From Mytilus trossulus (Eukaryota > Mollusca > Bivalvia > Mytilida > Mytilidae), in the NCBI RefSeq assembly GCF_036588685.1, contig NW_026963314.1:2411001-2475000 (forward strand): a DNA stretch of 64,000 nucleotides, written 5' to 3'. How positions within the stretch are numbered: position 1 is the first letter of the stretch; every line of letters starts with the position of its first letter. Positions 1-13,137 of this stretch are shown here, in pieces. The translations under genes and the position numbers were made by a program. The notes under the pieces were generated by a model. It made no database searches and had not been told where the DNA came from. It was given only the letters and a program-made list of their open reading frames with translations.

Positions 1-3000
1 GAACTCCGGTTGACTACGAACGTGAGTGACATTGTATGTAGCACTCCTGTTGATTACGAACGTAAGTGTCATTGTATGTAGCACTCTTGATGATTACGAA
101 CGTAAGTGACATTGTATGTAGAACTCATGTTGACTACGAACGTAAGTGACATTGTATGTAGAACTCCTGTTGACTACGAACGTAAGTGACATTGTATGTA
201 GCACTCTTGATGATTACGAACGTGAGTGACATTGTATGTAGCACTCCTGTTGATTACGAACGTAAGTGACATTGTATGTAGCACTCTTGATGATTACGAA
301 CGTTAGTGACATTGTATGTAGCACTCCTGTTGATTACGAACGTAAGTGACATTGTATGTAGCACTCCTGTTGATTACGAACGTTAGTGACATTGTCGGTA
401 GAACTCCTGTTGACTACGAACGTAAGTGACATTATATGTAGCACTCTTGATGATTACGAACGTAAGTGACATTGTATGTAGAACTCATGTTGACTACGAA
501 CGTAAGTGACATTGTATGTAGAACTCCTGTTGACTACGAACGTAAGTGACATTGTATGTAGCACTCTTGATGATTACGAACGTGAGTGACATTGTATGTA
601 GAACTCCTGTTGATTACGAACGTAATTGTCATTGTATGTAGCACTCCTGTTGATTACGAACGTAAGTGACATTGTATGTAGCACTCTTGATGATTACGAA
701 CGTTAGTGACATTGTATGTAGAACTCATGTTGACTACGAACGTAAGTGACATTGTATGTAGAACTCCTGTTGATTACGAACGTGAGTGACATTGTATGTA
801 GAACTCCTGTTGACTACGAACGTAAGTGACATTGTATGTAGCACTCCTGTTGATTACGAACGTAAGTGACATTGTATGTAGAACTCCTGTTGACTACGAA
901 CGTAAGTGACATTGTATGTAGCACTCCTGTTGATTACGAACGTAAGTGTTATTGTATGTAGAACTCCTGTTGACTACGAACGTAAGTGACATTGTATGTA
1001 GAACTCCTGTTGATTACGAACGTAAGTGACATTGTATGTAGAACTCCTGTTGACTACGAACGTAAGTGACATTATATGTAGCACTCCTGTTGATTACGAA
1101 CGTAAGTGTCATTGTATGTATCACTCCTGTTGACTACGAACGTAAGTGTCATTGTATGCAGCACTCCTGTTGACTACGAACGTAAGTGACATTGTATGTA
1201 GCACTCCTGTTGATTACAAACGTAAGTGACATTGTATGCAGCACTCCTGTTGACTACGAACGTAAGTGACATTGTATGCAGCACTCCTGTTGACTACGAA
1301 CGTAAGTGACATTGTTTGTAGAACTCCTGTTGATTACGATCGTGAGTGTCATTGTATGTAGCACTCCTGTTGATTACGAACGTAAGTGTCATTGTATGTA
1401 GCACTCCTGTTGATTACGAACGTAAGTGACATTGTATGTAGCACTCTTGATGATTACGAACGTGAGTGACATTGTATGTAGAACTCCTGTTGATTACGAA
1501 CGTAAGTGACATTGTATGTAGAACTCCTGTTGACTACGAACGTAAGTGACATTGTATGTAGCACTCTTGATGATTACGAACGGGAGTGACATTGTATGTA
1601 GCACTCCTGTTGATTACGAATGTAAGTGACATTGTATGTAGCACTCTTGATGATTACGAACGTTAGTGACATTGTATGTAGCACTCCTGTTGATTACGAA
1701 CGTAAGTGACATTGTATGTAGCACTCCTGTTGATTACGAACGTTAGTGACATTGTCGGTAGAACTCCTGTTGACTACGAACGTAAGTGACATTGTATGTA
1801 GCACTCTTGATGATTACGAACGTAAGTGACATTGTATGTAGAACTCCTGTTGACTACGAACGTAAGTGACATTGTATGTAGCACTCCTGTTGATTACGAA
1901 CGTAAGTGTTATTGTATGTAGAACTCCTGTTGACCACGAACGTAAGTGACATTGTATGTAGAACTCCTGTTGATTACGAACGTAAGTGACATTGTATGTA
2001 GAACTCCTGTTGACTACGAACGTAAGTGACATTATATGTAGCACTCCTGTTGATTACGAACGTAAGTGACATTGTATGTAGAACTCCTGTTGACTACGAA
2101 CGTAAGTGACATTGTATGTAGCACTCCTGTTGATTACGAACGTAAGTGTCATTGTATGTAGCACTCCTGCTGATTACGAACGTAAGTGTCATTGTATGCA
2201 GCACTCCTGTTGACTACGAACGTAAGTGACATTGTATGTAGCACTCCTGTTGATTACGAACGTAAGTGACATTGTATGCAGCACTCCTGTTGACTACGAA
2301 CGTAAGTGACATTGTATGCAGCACTCCTGTTGACTACGAACGTAAGTGACATTGTTTGTAGAACTCCTGTTGATAACGATCGTGAGTGTCATTGTATGTA
2401 GCACTCCTGTTGATTACGAACGTAAGTGTCATTGTATGTAGCACTCCTGTTGATTACGAACGTAAGTGACATTGTATGCAGCACTCCTGTTGATTACGAA
2501 CGTAAGTGTCATTGTATGTAGCACTCCTGTTGACTACGAACGTAAGTGACATTGTATGTAGCACTCCTGTTGATTACGAACGTAAGTGTTATTGTATGTA
2601 GAACTCCTGTTGACTACGAACGTAAGTGACATTGTATGTAGAACTCCTGTTGATTACGAACGTAAGTGACATTGTATGTAGAACTCCTGTTGACTACGAA
2701 CGTAAGTGACATTATATGTAGCACTCCTGTTGATTACGAACGTAAGTGTCATTGTATGTAGCACTCCTGCTGATTACGAACGTAAGTGTCATTGTATGCA
2801 GCACTCCTGTTGACTACGAACGTAAGTGACATTGTATGTAGCACTCCTGTTGATTACGAACGTAAGTGACATTGTATGCAGCACTCCTGTTGACTACGAA
2901 CGTAAGTGACATTGTATGCAGCACTCCTGTTGACTACGAACGTAAGTGACATTGTTTGTAGAACTCCTGTTGATTACGATCGTGAGTGTCATTGTATGTA

Positions 3001-6000
3001 GCACTCCTGTTGATTACGAACGTAAGTGTCATTGTATGTAGCACTCCTGTTGATTACGAACGTAAGTGACATTGTATGTAGCACTCTTGATGATTACGAA
3101 CGTGAGTGACATTGTATGTAGAACTCCTGTTGATTACGAACGTAAGTGACATTGTATGTAGAACTCCTGTTGACTACGAACGTAAGTGACATTGTATGTA
3201 GCACTCTTGATGATTACGAACGTGAGTGACATTGTATGTAGCACTCCTGTTGATTACGAACGTAAGTGACATTGTATGTAGCACTCTTGATGATTACGAA
3301 CGTTAGTGACATTGTATGTAGCACTCCTGTTGATTACGAACGTAAGTGACATTGTATGTAGCACTCCTGTTGATTACGAACGTTAGTGACATTGTCGGTA
3401 GAACTCCTGTTGACTACGAACGTAAGTGACATTGTATGTAGCACTCTTGATTATTACGAACGTAAGTGACATTGTATGTAGAACTCCTGTTGACTACGAA
3501 CGTAAGTGACATTGTATGTAGCACTCCTGTTGATTACGAACGTAAGTGTTATTGTATGTAGAACTCCTGTTGACCACGAACGTAAGTGACATTGTATGTA
3601 GAACTCCCGTTGATTACGAACGTAAGTGACATTGTATGTAGAACTCCTGTTGACTACGAACGTAAGTGACATTATATGTAGCACTCCTGTTGATTACGAA
3701 CGTAAGTGACATTGTATGTAGAACTCCTGTTGACTACGAACGTAAGTGACATTGTATGTAGCACTCCTGTTGATTACGAACGTAAGTGTCATTGTATGTA
3801 GCACTCCTGCTGATTACGAACGTAAGTGTCATTGTATGCAGCACTCCTGTTGACTACGAACGTAAGTGACATTGTATGTAGCACTCCTGTTGATTACGAA
3901 CGTAAGTGACATTGTATGCAGCACTCCTGTTGACTACGAACGTAAGTGACATTGTATGCAGCACTCCTGTTGACTACGAACGTAAGTGACATTGTTTGTA
4001 GAACTCCTGTTGATTACGATCGTGAGTGTCATTGTATGTAGCACTCCTGTTGATTACGAACGTAAGTGTCATTGTATGTAGCACTCCTGTTGATTACGAA
4101 CGTAAGTGACATTGTATGCAGCATTCCTGTTGATTACGAACGTAAGTGTCATTGTATGTAGCACTCCTGTTGACTACGAACGTAAGTGACATTGTATGTA
4201 GCACTCCTGTTGATTACGAACGTAAGTGTCATTGTATGTAGCACTCCTGTTGATTACGAACGTAAGTGACATTGTATATAGCACTCCTGTTGACTACGAA
4301 CGTAAGTGACATTGTCGGTGGAACTCCGGTTGACTACGAACGTGAGTGACATTGTATGTAGCACTCCTGTTGATTACGAACGTAAGTGACATTGTATATA
4401 GCACTCCTGTTTACTACGAACGTAAGTGTCATTGTATGTAGCACTCCTGTTGATTACGAACGTAATTGTCATTGTATGTAGCACTCCTGTTGATTACGAA
4501 CGTAAGTGACATTGTATGTAGAACTCCTGTTGACTACGAACGTAAGTGACATTGTATGCAGCACTCCTGTTGACTACGAACGTAAGTGACATTGTTTGTA
4601 GAACTCCTGTTGATTACGATCGTGAGTGTCATTGTATGTAGCACTCCTGTTGATTACGAACGTAAGTGTCATTGTATGTAGCACTCCTGTTGATTACGAA
4701 CGTAAGTGACATTGTATGTAGCACTCTTGATGATTACGAACGTGAGTGACATTGTATGTAGAACTCCTGTTGATTACGAACGTAAGTGACATTGTATGTA
4801 GAACTCCTGTTGACTACGAACGTAAGTGACATTGTATGTAGCACTCTTGATGATTACGAACGTGAGTGACATTGTATGTAGCACTCCTGTTGATTACGAA
4901 CGTAAGTGACATTGTATGTAGCACTCTTGATGATTACGAACGTTAGTGACATTGTATGTAGCACTCCTGTTGATTACGAACGTAAGTGACATTGTATGTA
5001 GCACTCCTGTTGATTACGAACGTTAGTGACATTGTCGGTAGAACTCCTGTTGACTACGAACGTAAGTGACATTGTATGTAGCACTCTTGATTATTACGAA
5101 CGTAAGTGACATTGTATGTAGAACTCCTGTTGACTACGAACGTAAGTGACATTGTATGTAGCACTCCTGTTGATTACGAACGTAAGTGTTATTGTATGTA
5201 GAACTCCTGTTGACCACGAACGTAAGTGACATTGTATGTAGAACTCCCGTTGATTACGAACGTAAGTGACATTGTATGTAGAACTCCTGTTGACTACGAA
5301 CGTAAGTGACATTATATGTAGCACTCCTGTTGATTACGAACGTAAGTGACATTGTATGTAGAACTCCTGTTGACTACGAACGTAAGTGACATTGTATGTA
5401 GCACTCCTGTTGATTACGAACGTAAGTGTCATTGTATGTAGCACTCCTGCTGATTACGAACGTAAGTGTCATTGTATGCAGCACTCCTGTTGACTACGAA
5501 CGTAAGTGACATTGTATGTAGCACTCCTGTTGATTACGAACGTAAGTGACATTGTATGCAGCACTCCTGTTGACTACGAACGTAAGTGACATTGTATGCA
5601 GCACTCCTGTTGACTACGAACGTAAGTGACATTGTTTGTAGAACTCCTGTTGATTACGATCGTGAGTGTCATTGTATGTAGCACTCCTGTTGATTACGAA
5701 CGTAAGTGTCATTGTATGTAGCACTCCTGTTGATTACGAACGTAAGTGACATTGTATGCAGCATTCCTGTTGATTACGAACGTAAGTGTCATTGTATGTA
5801 GCACTCCTGTTGACTACGAACGTAAGTGACATTGTATGTAGCACTCCTGTTGATTACGAACGTAAGTGTCATTGTATGTAGCACTCCTGTTGATTACGAA
5901 CGTAAGTGACATTGTATATAGCACTCCTGTTGACTACGAACGTAAGTGACATTGTCGGTGGAACTCCGGTTGACTACGAACGTGAGTGACATTGTATGTA

Positions 6001-7571
6001 GCACTCCTGTTGATTACGAACGTAAGTGACATTGTATATAGCACTCCTGTTTACTACGAACGTAAGTGTCATTGTATGTAGCACTCCTGTTGATTACGAA
6101 CGTAAGTGACATTGTATATAGCACTCCTGTTTACTACGAACGTAAGTGTCATTGTATGTAGCACTCCTGTTGATTACGAACGTAAGTGACATTGTATATA
6201 GAACTCCTGTTGACTACGAACGTAAGTGACATTGTATGTAGCACTCTTGATGATTACGAACGTGAGTGACATTGTATGTAGAACTCATGTTGACTACGAA
6301 CGTAAGTGACATTGTATGTAGAACTCCTGTTGATTACGAACGTGAGTGACATTGTATGTAGAACTCCTGTTGATTACGAACGTAATTGTCATTGTATGTA
6401 GCACTCCTGTTGATTACGAACGTAAGTGACATTGTATGTAGAACTCCTGTTGACTACGAACGTAAGTGACATTGTATGTAGCACTCTTGATGATTACGAA
6501 CGTGAGTGACATTGTATGTAGAACTCATGTTGACTACGAACGTAAGTGACATTGTATGTAGAACTCCTGTTGATTACGAACGTGAGTGACATTGTATGTA
6601 GAACTCCTGTTGATTACGAACGTAATTGTCATTGTATGTAGCACTCCTGTTGATTACGAACGTAAGTGACATTGTATGTAGAACTCCTGTTGACTACGAA
6701 CGTAAGTGACATTGTATGTAGCACTCCTGTTGATTACGAACGTAAGTGTTATTGTATGTAGCACTCTTGATGATTACGAACGTAAGTGACATTGTATGTA
6801 GAACTCTTGTTGACTACGAACGTAAGTGACATTGCATGTAGCACTCCTGTTGATTACGAACGTAAGTGTCATTGTATGTAGCACTCCTGTTGATTACGAA
6901 CGTAAGTGACATTGTATGTAGCACTCCTGTTGATTACGAACGTAAGTGTCATTGTATGCAGCACTCCTGTTGACTACGAACGTAAGTGACATTGTATGTA
7001 GCACTCCTGTTGATTACGAACGTAAGTGACATTGTATGCAGCACTCCTGTTGACTACGAACGTAAGTGACATTGTATGCAGCACTCCTGTTGACTACGAA
7101 CGTAAGTGACATTGTTTGTAGAACTCCTGTTGATTACGATCGTGAGTGTCATTGTATGCAGCACTCCTGTTGATTACGAACGTAAGTGTCATTGTATGTA
7201 GCACTCCTGTTGACTACGAACGTAAGTGACATTGTATGTAGCACTCCTGTTGATTACGAACGTAAGTGTCATTGTATGTAGCACTCCTGTTGACTACGAA
7301 CGTAAGTGACATTGTATGCAGCACTCCTGTTGATTACGAACGTAAGTGACATTGTATGTAGCACTCTTGATGATTACGAACGTAAGTGTCATTGTATGCA
7401 GCACTCCTGTTGACTACGAACGTAAGTGACATTGTATGTAGCACTCCTGTTGATTACGAACGTAAGTGTCATTGTATGTAGCACTCCTGTTGATTACGAA
7501 CGTAAGTGTCATTGTATGTAGCACTCCTGTTGATTACGAACGTAAGTGACATTGTTAGTAGCACTCCTGTT
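1..7571 (+). repeat. 40-bp tandem array made of the exon 1 3' end plus splice donor of gene A
   Basis: About 189 head-to-tail copies of a 40-bp unit continue in from beyond the left edge. Read in the right frame, each unit encodes D-I-V-C-S-T-P-V-D-Y-E, leaves one spare base and is followed directly by GTAAGT. This is the end of exon 1 in the downstream paralogues: gene D has GDIVCSTPAGYN then GTAAGT, gene B has GDIVCQDPADYL then GTAAGT. The 40 bases match those ends without gaps at about 25 of 40 positions (hand count). The array therefore looks like amplification of gene A's exon 1/intron 1 boundary, and gene A's intact exon 1 should lie just upstream of the window. Donor variants GTGAGT, GTTAGT and GTAATT occur. 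Reading past the donor meets TGA two codons later (E-R-K-stop). A 1640-bp higher-order period (41 units) is visible. Short minus-strand reading frames here are by-products of the repeat. Confidence 0.93.
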
Positions 7572-7869
7572 ATTTACTTAAGTATGTTTTCAAAGTTGTT
7601 TTGGTACTTTCTTGTATTTTACGGCTAAGTATGTGTTGAACCATACATTTGATTTTAAGCACACATTAGAGAAAAAATGGATCTATATTCAACAAGGAAA
7701 TAATTTACCTTAACGCATATTGATATAGATACACATTATCAATCTGATAATACATTATGGTCAGCACACGGGTCTTACTTGACGCAGTAATCATGAGTAA
7801 TACGGTATTGTGCATGTACATACATAGCCACTGTTGATAAAATATGTCATCGCTACTTTTCTCTTTCAG
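7572..7869 (+). other. Rest of gene A intron 1
   Basis: Unique AT-rich sequence between the end of the 40-bp array and exon 2. It ends in a pyrimidine-rich CTTTTCTCTTTCAG acceptor. The reading frame on the opposite strand here (7705-8013) has no recognisable domain and crosses exon 2, so I treat it as a shadow. Confidence 0.6.
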
Positions 7870-7935
7870 ATAAACGTGCCACAAAATACAACTTGGACAC
7901 GTGTGTGACAGATGGGGTGTGTGGTAAAATAACAG
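7870..7935 (+). CDS. Gene A exon 2: two-cysteine extracellular stalk
   Basis: A 66-nt exon bounded by TTTCAG and GTAAAG. With one base carried over from exon 1 it encodes N/H-K-R-A-T-K-Y-N-L-D-T-C-V-T-D-G-V-C-G-K-I-T and passes one base to exon 3. It aligns with exon 2 of genes B, D and E, which share length or near length, phase and the C-x5-C spacing. In the family it links the LRR ectodomain to the membrane helix, and its two Cys plus the one at the start of exon 3 probably form stalk disulphides. Exon 1 of this gene lies left of the window. The function is not known to me. Support comes from homology inside the window and from both splice sites. Confidence 0.85.
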
Positions 7936-8396
7936 GTAAAGTCTATGGGTTCTATAAATTTTAATACAAGCAGATTTAAGGTATATACCAATAGTACAAA
8001 AACCCAACAACAAAATGACATAACTAGGTCAAAATATTCTAAAACAGTGCTTGCAAGACTAAAAACTAGTTAAGAACTATTTCAACGAAGCAAGAAAACA
8101 GGATGAAAGATTAAAAAAGACATCAGTCTCTTAAACAGATGTAAGCAGCCAAAAAAAACAGACAAAATATAAGTAAAAACGATTGGACATGACAATAATG
8201 TTGATGATAAAACAGAAGCTAATCCACGATTTGATTTTGATTGATTGGGTCGGGTCTCGTAGATATCTATATTCTAACAAAATCATCGCAGAAATTTTAC
8301 CTTCCAGTTACTTTTGCTGAATCTTTTAGGTGGAAGGCGCCAGGTGTGCTCCCGTCTGAATAAATGTTTGTATAATTATATTCAATAACGTGGAAC
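7936..8396 (+). other. 5' part of gene A intron 2
   Basis: Unique intronic sequence between the exon 2 donor and the first recognisable 78-bp unit. I see no gene or known repeat in it. Confidence 0.55.
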
Positions 8397-11300
8397 TATG
8401 TCGGTACTTGCAATATATTGTTTTCTACAAACACTCAGATACATTTTGTTTTTACTAGGTATTGCTATTGGTAGTATGTCGGTACTTGTAATATATTGTT
8501 TTCTACAAACTCTCAGATACATTTTGTTTTTTTATACTAGGTATTGCTATTGGTAGTATGTCGGTACTTGTAATATATTGTTTTCTACAAACACTCAGAT
8601 ACATTTTGTTTTTACTAGGTATTGCTATTGGTAGTATGTCGGTACTTGTAATATATTGTTTTCTACAAACTCTCAGATACATTTTGTTTTTTTATACTAG
8701 GTATTGCTATAGCTAGTATGTCGGTACTTGTAATATATTGTTTTCTACAAACTCTCAGATACATTTTGTTCTTTAATACTAGGTATTGCTATAGCTAGTA
8801 TGTCGGTACTTGTAATATATCGTTTTCTACAAACTCTCAGATACATTTTGTTTTTACTAGGTATTGCTATTGGTAGTATGTCGGTACTTGTAATATATTG
8901 TTTTCTACAAACTCTCAGATACATTTTGTTTTTTTATACTAGGTATTGCTATTGGTAGTATGTCGGTACTTGTAATATATTGTTTTCTACAAACACTCAG
9001 ATACATTTTGTTTTTACTAGGTATTGCTATTGGTAGTATGTCGGTACTTGTAATATATTGTTTTCTACAAACTCTCAGATACATTTTGTTTTTTTATACT
9101 AGGTATTGCTATAGCTAGTATGTCGGTACTTGTAATATATTGTTTTCTACAAACTCTCAGATACATTTTGTTCTTTAATACTAGGTATTGCTATAGCTAG
9201 TATGTCGGTACTTGTAATATATCGTTTTCTACAAACTCTCCGATACATTTTGTTTTTACTAGGTATTGCTATTGGTAGTATGTCGGTACTTGTAATATAT
9301 TGTTTTCTACAAACTCTCAGATACATTTTGTTTTTTTATACTAGGTATTGCTATTGGTAGTATGTCGGTACTTGTAATATATTGTTTTCTACAAACACTC
9401 AGATACATTTTATTTTTACTAGGTATTGCTATTGGTAGTATGTCGGTTCTTGTACTATATTGTTTTCTACAAACTCTCAGATACATTTTGTTTTTACTAG
9501 GTATTGCTATTGGTAGTATGTCGGTTCTTGTACTATATTGTTTTCTACAAACTCTCAGATACATTTTGTTTTTACTAGGTATTGCTATTGGTAGTATGTC
9601 GGTTCTTGTACTATATTGTTTTCTACAAACTCTCAGATACATTTTGTTTTTACTAGGTATTGCTATTGGTAGTATGTCGGTACTTGTAATATATTGTTTT
9701 CTACAAACACTCAGATACATTTTGTTTTTACTAGGTATTGCTATTGGTAGCATGTCGGTACTTGTAATATATTGTTTTCTACAAACACTCAGATACATTT
9801 TGTTCTTTGATACTAGGTATTGCTATTGGTAGTATGTCGGTACTTGTAATATATTGTTTTCTACAAACACTCAGATACATTTTGTTCTTTGATACTAGGT
9901 ATTGCTATTGGTAGTATGTCGGTACTTGTAATATATTGTTTTCTACAAACTCTCAGATACATTTTGTTTATACTAGGTATTGCTATTGGTAGTATGTCGG
10001 TACTTGTAATATATTGTTTTCTACAAACACTCAGATACATTTTATTTTTACTAGGTATTGCTATTGGTAGTATGTCGGTTCTTGTACTATATTGTTTTCT
10101 ACAAACTCTCAGATACATTTTGTTTATACTAGGTATTGCTATTGGTAGTATGTCGGTACTTGTAATATATTGTTTTCTACAAACTCTCAGATACATTTTA
10201 TTTTTACTAGGTATTGCTATTGGTAGTATGTCGGTTCTTGTACTATATTGTTTTCAACAAACTCTCAGATACATTTTGTTTTTACTAGGTATTGCTATAG
10301 CTAGTATGTCGGTACTTGTAATATATTGTTTTCTACAAACTCTCAGATACATTTTGTTTTTACTAGGTATTGCTATTGGTAGTATGTCGGTACTTGTAAT
10401 ATATTGTTTTCTACAAACACTCAGATACATTTTGTTTTTACTAGGTATTGCTATTGGTAGTATGTCGGTACTTGTAATATATTGTTTTCTACAAACTCTC
10501 AGATACATTTTGTTTTTACTAGGTATTGCTATAGCTAGTATGTCGGTACTTGTAATATATTGTTTTCTACAAACTCTCAGATACATTTTGTTTTTACTAG
10601 GTATTGCTATTGGTAGTATGTCGGTACTTGTAATATATTGTTTTCTACAAACACTCAGATACATTTTGTTTTTACTAGGTATTGCTATAGCTAGTATGTC
10701 GGTACTTGTAATATATTGTTTTCTACAAACTCTCAGATACATTTTGTTTTTTATACTAGGTATTGCTATTGGTAGTATGTCGGTACTTGTAATATATTGT
10801 TTTCTACAAACACTCTCAGATACATTTTGTTCTTTAATACTAGGTATTGCTATTGGTAGTATGTCGGTACTTGTAATATATTGTTTTCTACAAACACTCA
10901 GATACATTTTGTTTTTTATACTAGGTATTGCTATTGGTAGTATGTCGGTACTTGTAATATATTGTTTTCTACAAACTCTCAGATACATTTTGTTTTTACT
11001 AGGTATTGCTATAGCTAGTATGTCGGTACTTGTAATATATTGTTTTCTACAAACTCTCAGATACATTTTGTTTTTACTAGGTATTGCTATTGGTAGTATG
11101 TCGGTACTTGTAATATATTGTTTTCTACAAACACTCAGATACATTTTGTTTTTACTAGGTATTGCTATAGCTAGTATGTCGGTACTTGTAATATATTGTT
11201 TTCTACAAACTCTCAGATACATTTTGTTTTTTATACTAGGTATTGCTATTGGTAGTATGTCGGTACTTGTAATATATTGTTTTCTACAAACACTCTCAGA

Positions 11301-13137
11301 TACATTTTGTTCTTTAATACTAGGTATTGCTATTGGTAGTATGTCGGTACTTGTAATATATTGTTTTCTACAAACACTCAGATACATTTTGTTTTTTATA
11401 CTAGGTATTGCTATTGGTAGTATGTCGGTACTTGTAATATATTGTTTTCTACAAACACTCAGATACATTTTGTTTTTACTAGGTATTGCTATTGGTAGTA
11501 TGTCGGTACTTGTAATATATTGTTTTCTACAAACACTCAGATACATTTTGTTTTTACTAGGTATTGCTATTGGTAGTATGTCGGTACTTGTAATATATTG
11601 TTTTCTACAAACTCTCAGATACATTATGTTTTTACTAGGTATTGCTATTGGTAGTATGTCGGTACTTGTAATATATTGTTTTCTACAAACTCTCAGATAC
11701 ATTTTGTTTTTACTAGGTATTGCTATTGGTAGTATGTCGGTACTTGTAATATATTGTTTTCTACAAACACTCAGATACATTTTGTTTTTACTAGGTATTG
11801 CTATTGGTAGTATGTCGGTACTTGTAATATATTGTTTTCTACAAACACTCAGATACATTTTGTTTTTACTAGGTATTGCTATTGGTAGTATGTCGGTACT
11901 TGTAATATATCGTTTTCTACAAACACTCAGATACATTTTGTTTTTACTAGGTATTGCTATTGGTAGTATGTCGGTTCTTGTACTATATTGTTTTCTACAA
12001 ACTCTCAGATACATTTTGTTTTTACTAGGTATTGCTATTGGTAGTATGTCGGTACTTGTAATATATTGTTTTCTACAAACACTCAGATACATTTTGTTTT
12101 TACTAGGTATTGCTATTGGTAGTATGTCGGTACTTGTAATATATTGTTTTCTACAAACACTCAGATACATTTTGTTTTTACTAGGTATTGCTATTGGTAG
12201 TATGTCGGTACTTGTAATATATCGTTTTCTACAAACACTCAGATACATTTTGTTTTTACTAGGTATTGCTATTGGTAGTATGTCGGTACTTGTAATATAT
12301 TGTTTTCTACAAACACTCAGATACATTTTGTTTTTACTAGGTATTGCTATTGGTAGTATGTCGGTACTTGTACTATATTGTTTTCTACAAACTCTCAGAT
12401 ACATTTTGTTTTTACTAGGTATTGCTATTGGTAGTATGTCGGTACTTGTAATATATTGTTTTCTACAAACACTCAGATACATTTTGTTTTTACTAGGTAT
12501 TGCTATTGGTAGTATGTCGGTACTTGTACTATATTGTTTTCTACAAACTCTCAGATACATTTTGTTTTTACTAGGTATTGCTATTGGTAGTATGTCGGTA
12601 CTTGTAATATATCGTTTTCTACAAACACTCAGATACATTTTGTTTTTACTAGGTATTGCTATTGGTAGTATGTCGGTACTTGTAATATATTGTTTTCTAC
12701 AAACACTCAGATACATTTTGTTTTTACTAGGTATTGCTATTGGTAGTATGTCGGTACTTGTAATATATCGTTTTCTACAAACACTCAGATACATTTTGTT
12801 TTTACTAGGTATTGCTATTGGTAGTATGTCGGTACTTGTAATATATTGTTTTCTACAAACACTCAGATACATTTTGTTTTTACTAGGTATTGCTATTGGT
12901 AGTATGTCGGTACTTGTAATATATCGTTTTCTACAAACACTCAGATACATTTTGTTTTTACTAGGTATTGCTATTGGTAGTATGTCGGTTCTTGTACTAT
13001 ATTGTTTTCTACAAACACTCAGATACATTTTGTTTTTACTAGGTATTGCTATTGGTAGTATGTCGGTACTTGTAATATATTGTTTTCTACAAACACTCAG
13101 ATACATTTTGTTTTTACTAGGTATTGCTATTGGTAGT
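8397..13137 (+). repeat. 78-bp tandem array carrying the intron 2 acceptor and exon 3 start of gene A
   Basis: About 60 copies of a 78-bp unit (variants of 79-84 bp) run directly into exon 3. Each unit holds a T-rich tract ending TTTTTACTAG followed by GTATTGCTATTGGTAG, which is identical to the real exon 3 acceptor and first exon bases (G-I-A-I-G-S). Each unit is therefore a candidate 3' splice site. Because 78 is 26 codons, the frame of exon 3 is open upstream through the array from about 9889 to the true exon, adding per unit a mostly hydrophobic stretch that includes SVLVIYCFLQ and LRYILFLLG. The complementary strand is also open over about 2.9 kb. Units in the first 1.5 kb have indels that break the frame. 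Higher-order repeats of about 480 bp (for example the unusual ACACTCTCAG at 10808 and 11288) show recent block duplication. Confidence 0.93.

Noticed and set aside
1814-5324. Three near-identical 76-residue minus-strand frames 1640 bp apart.
   Set aside because: They are the same part of the higher-order repeat in the 40-bp array, not genes.
1-7571. CRISPR-like array (regular repeats of 40 bp).
   Set aside because: There are no unique spacers; the whole unit repeats, and the setting is eukaryotic.
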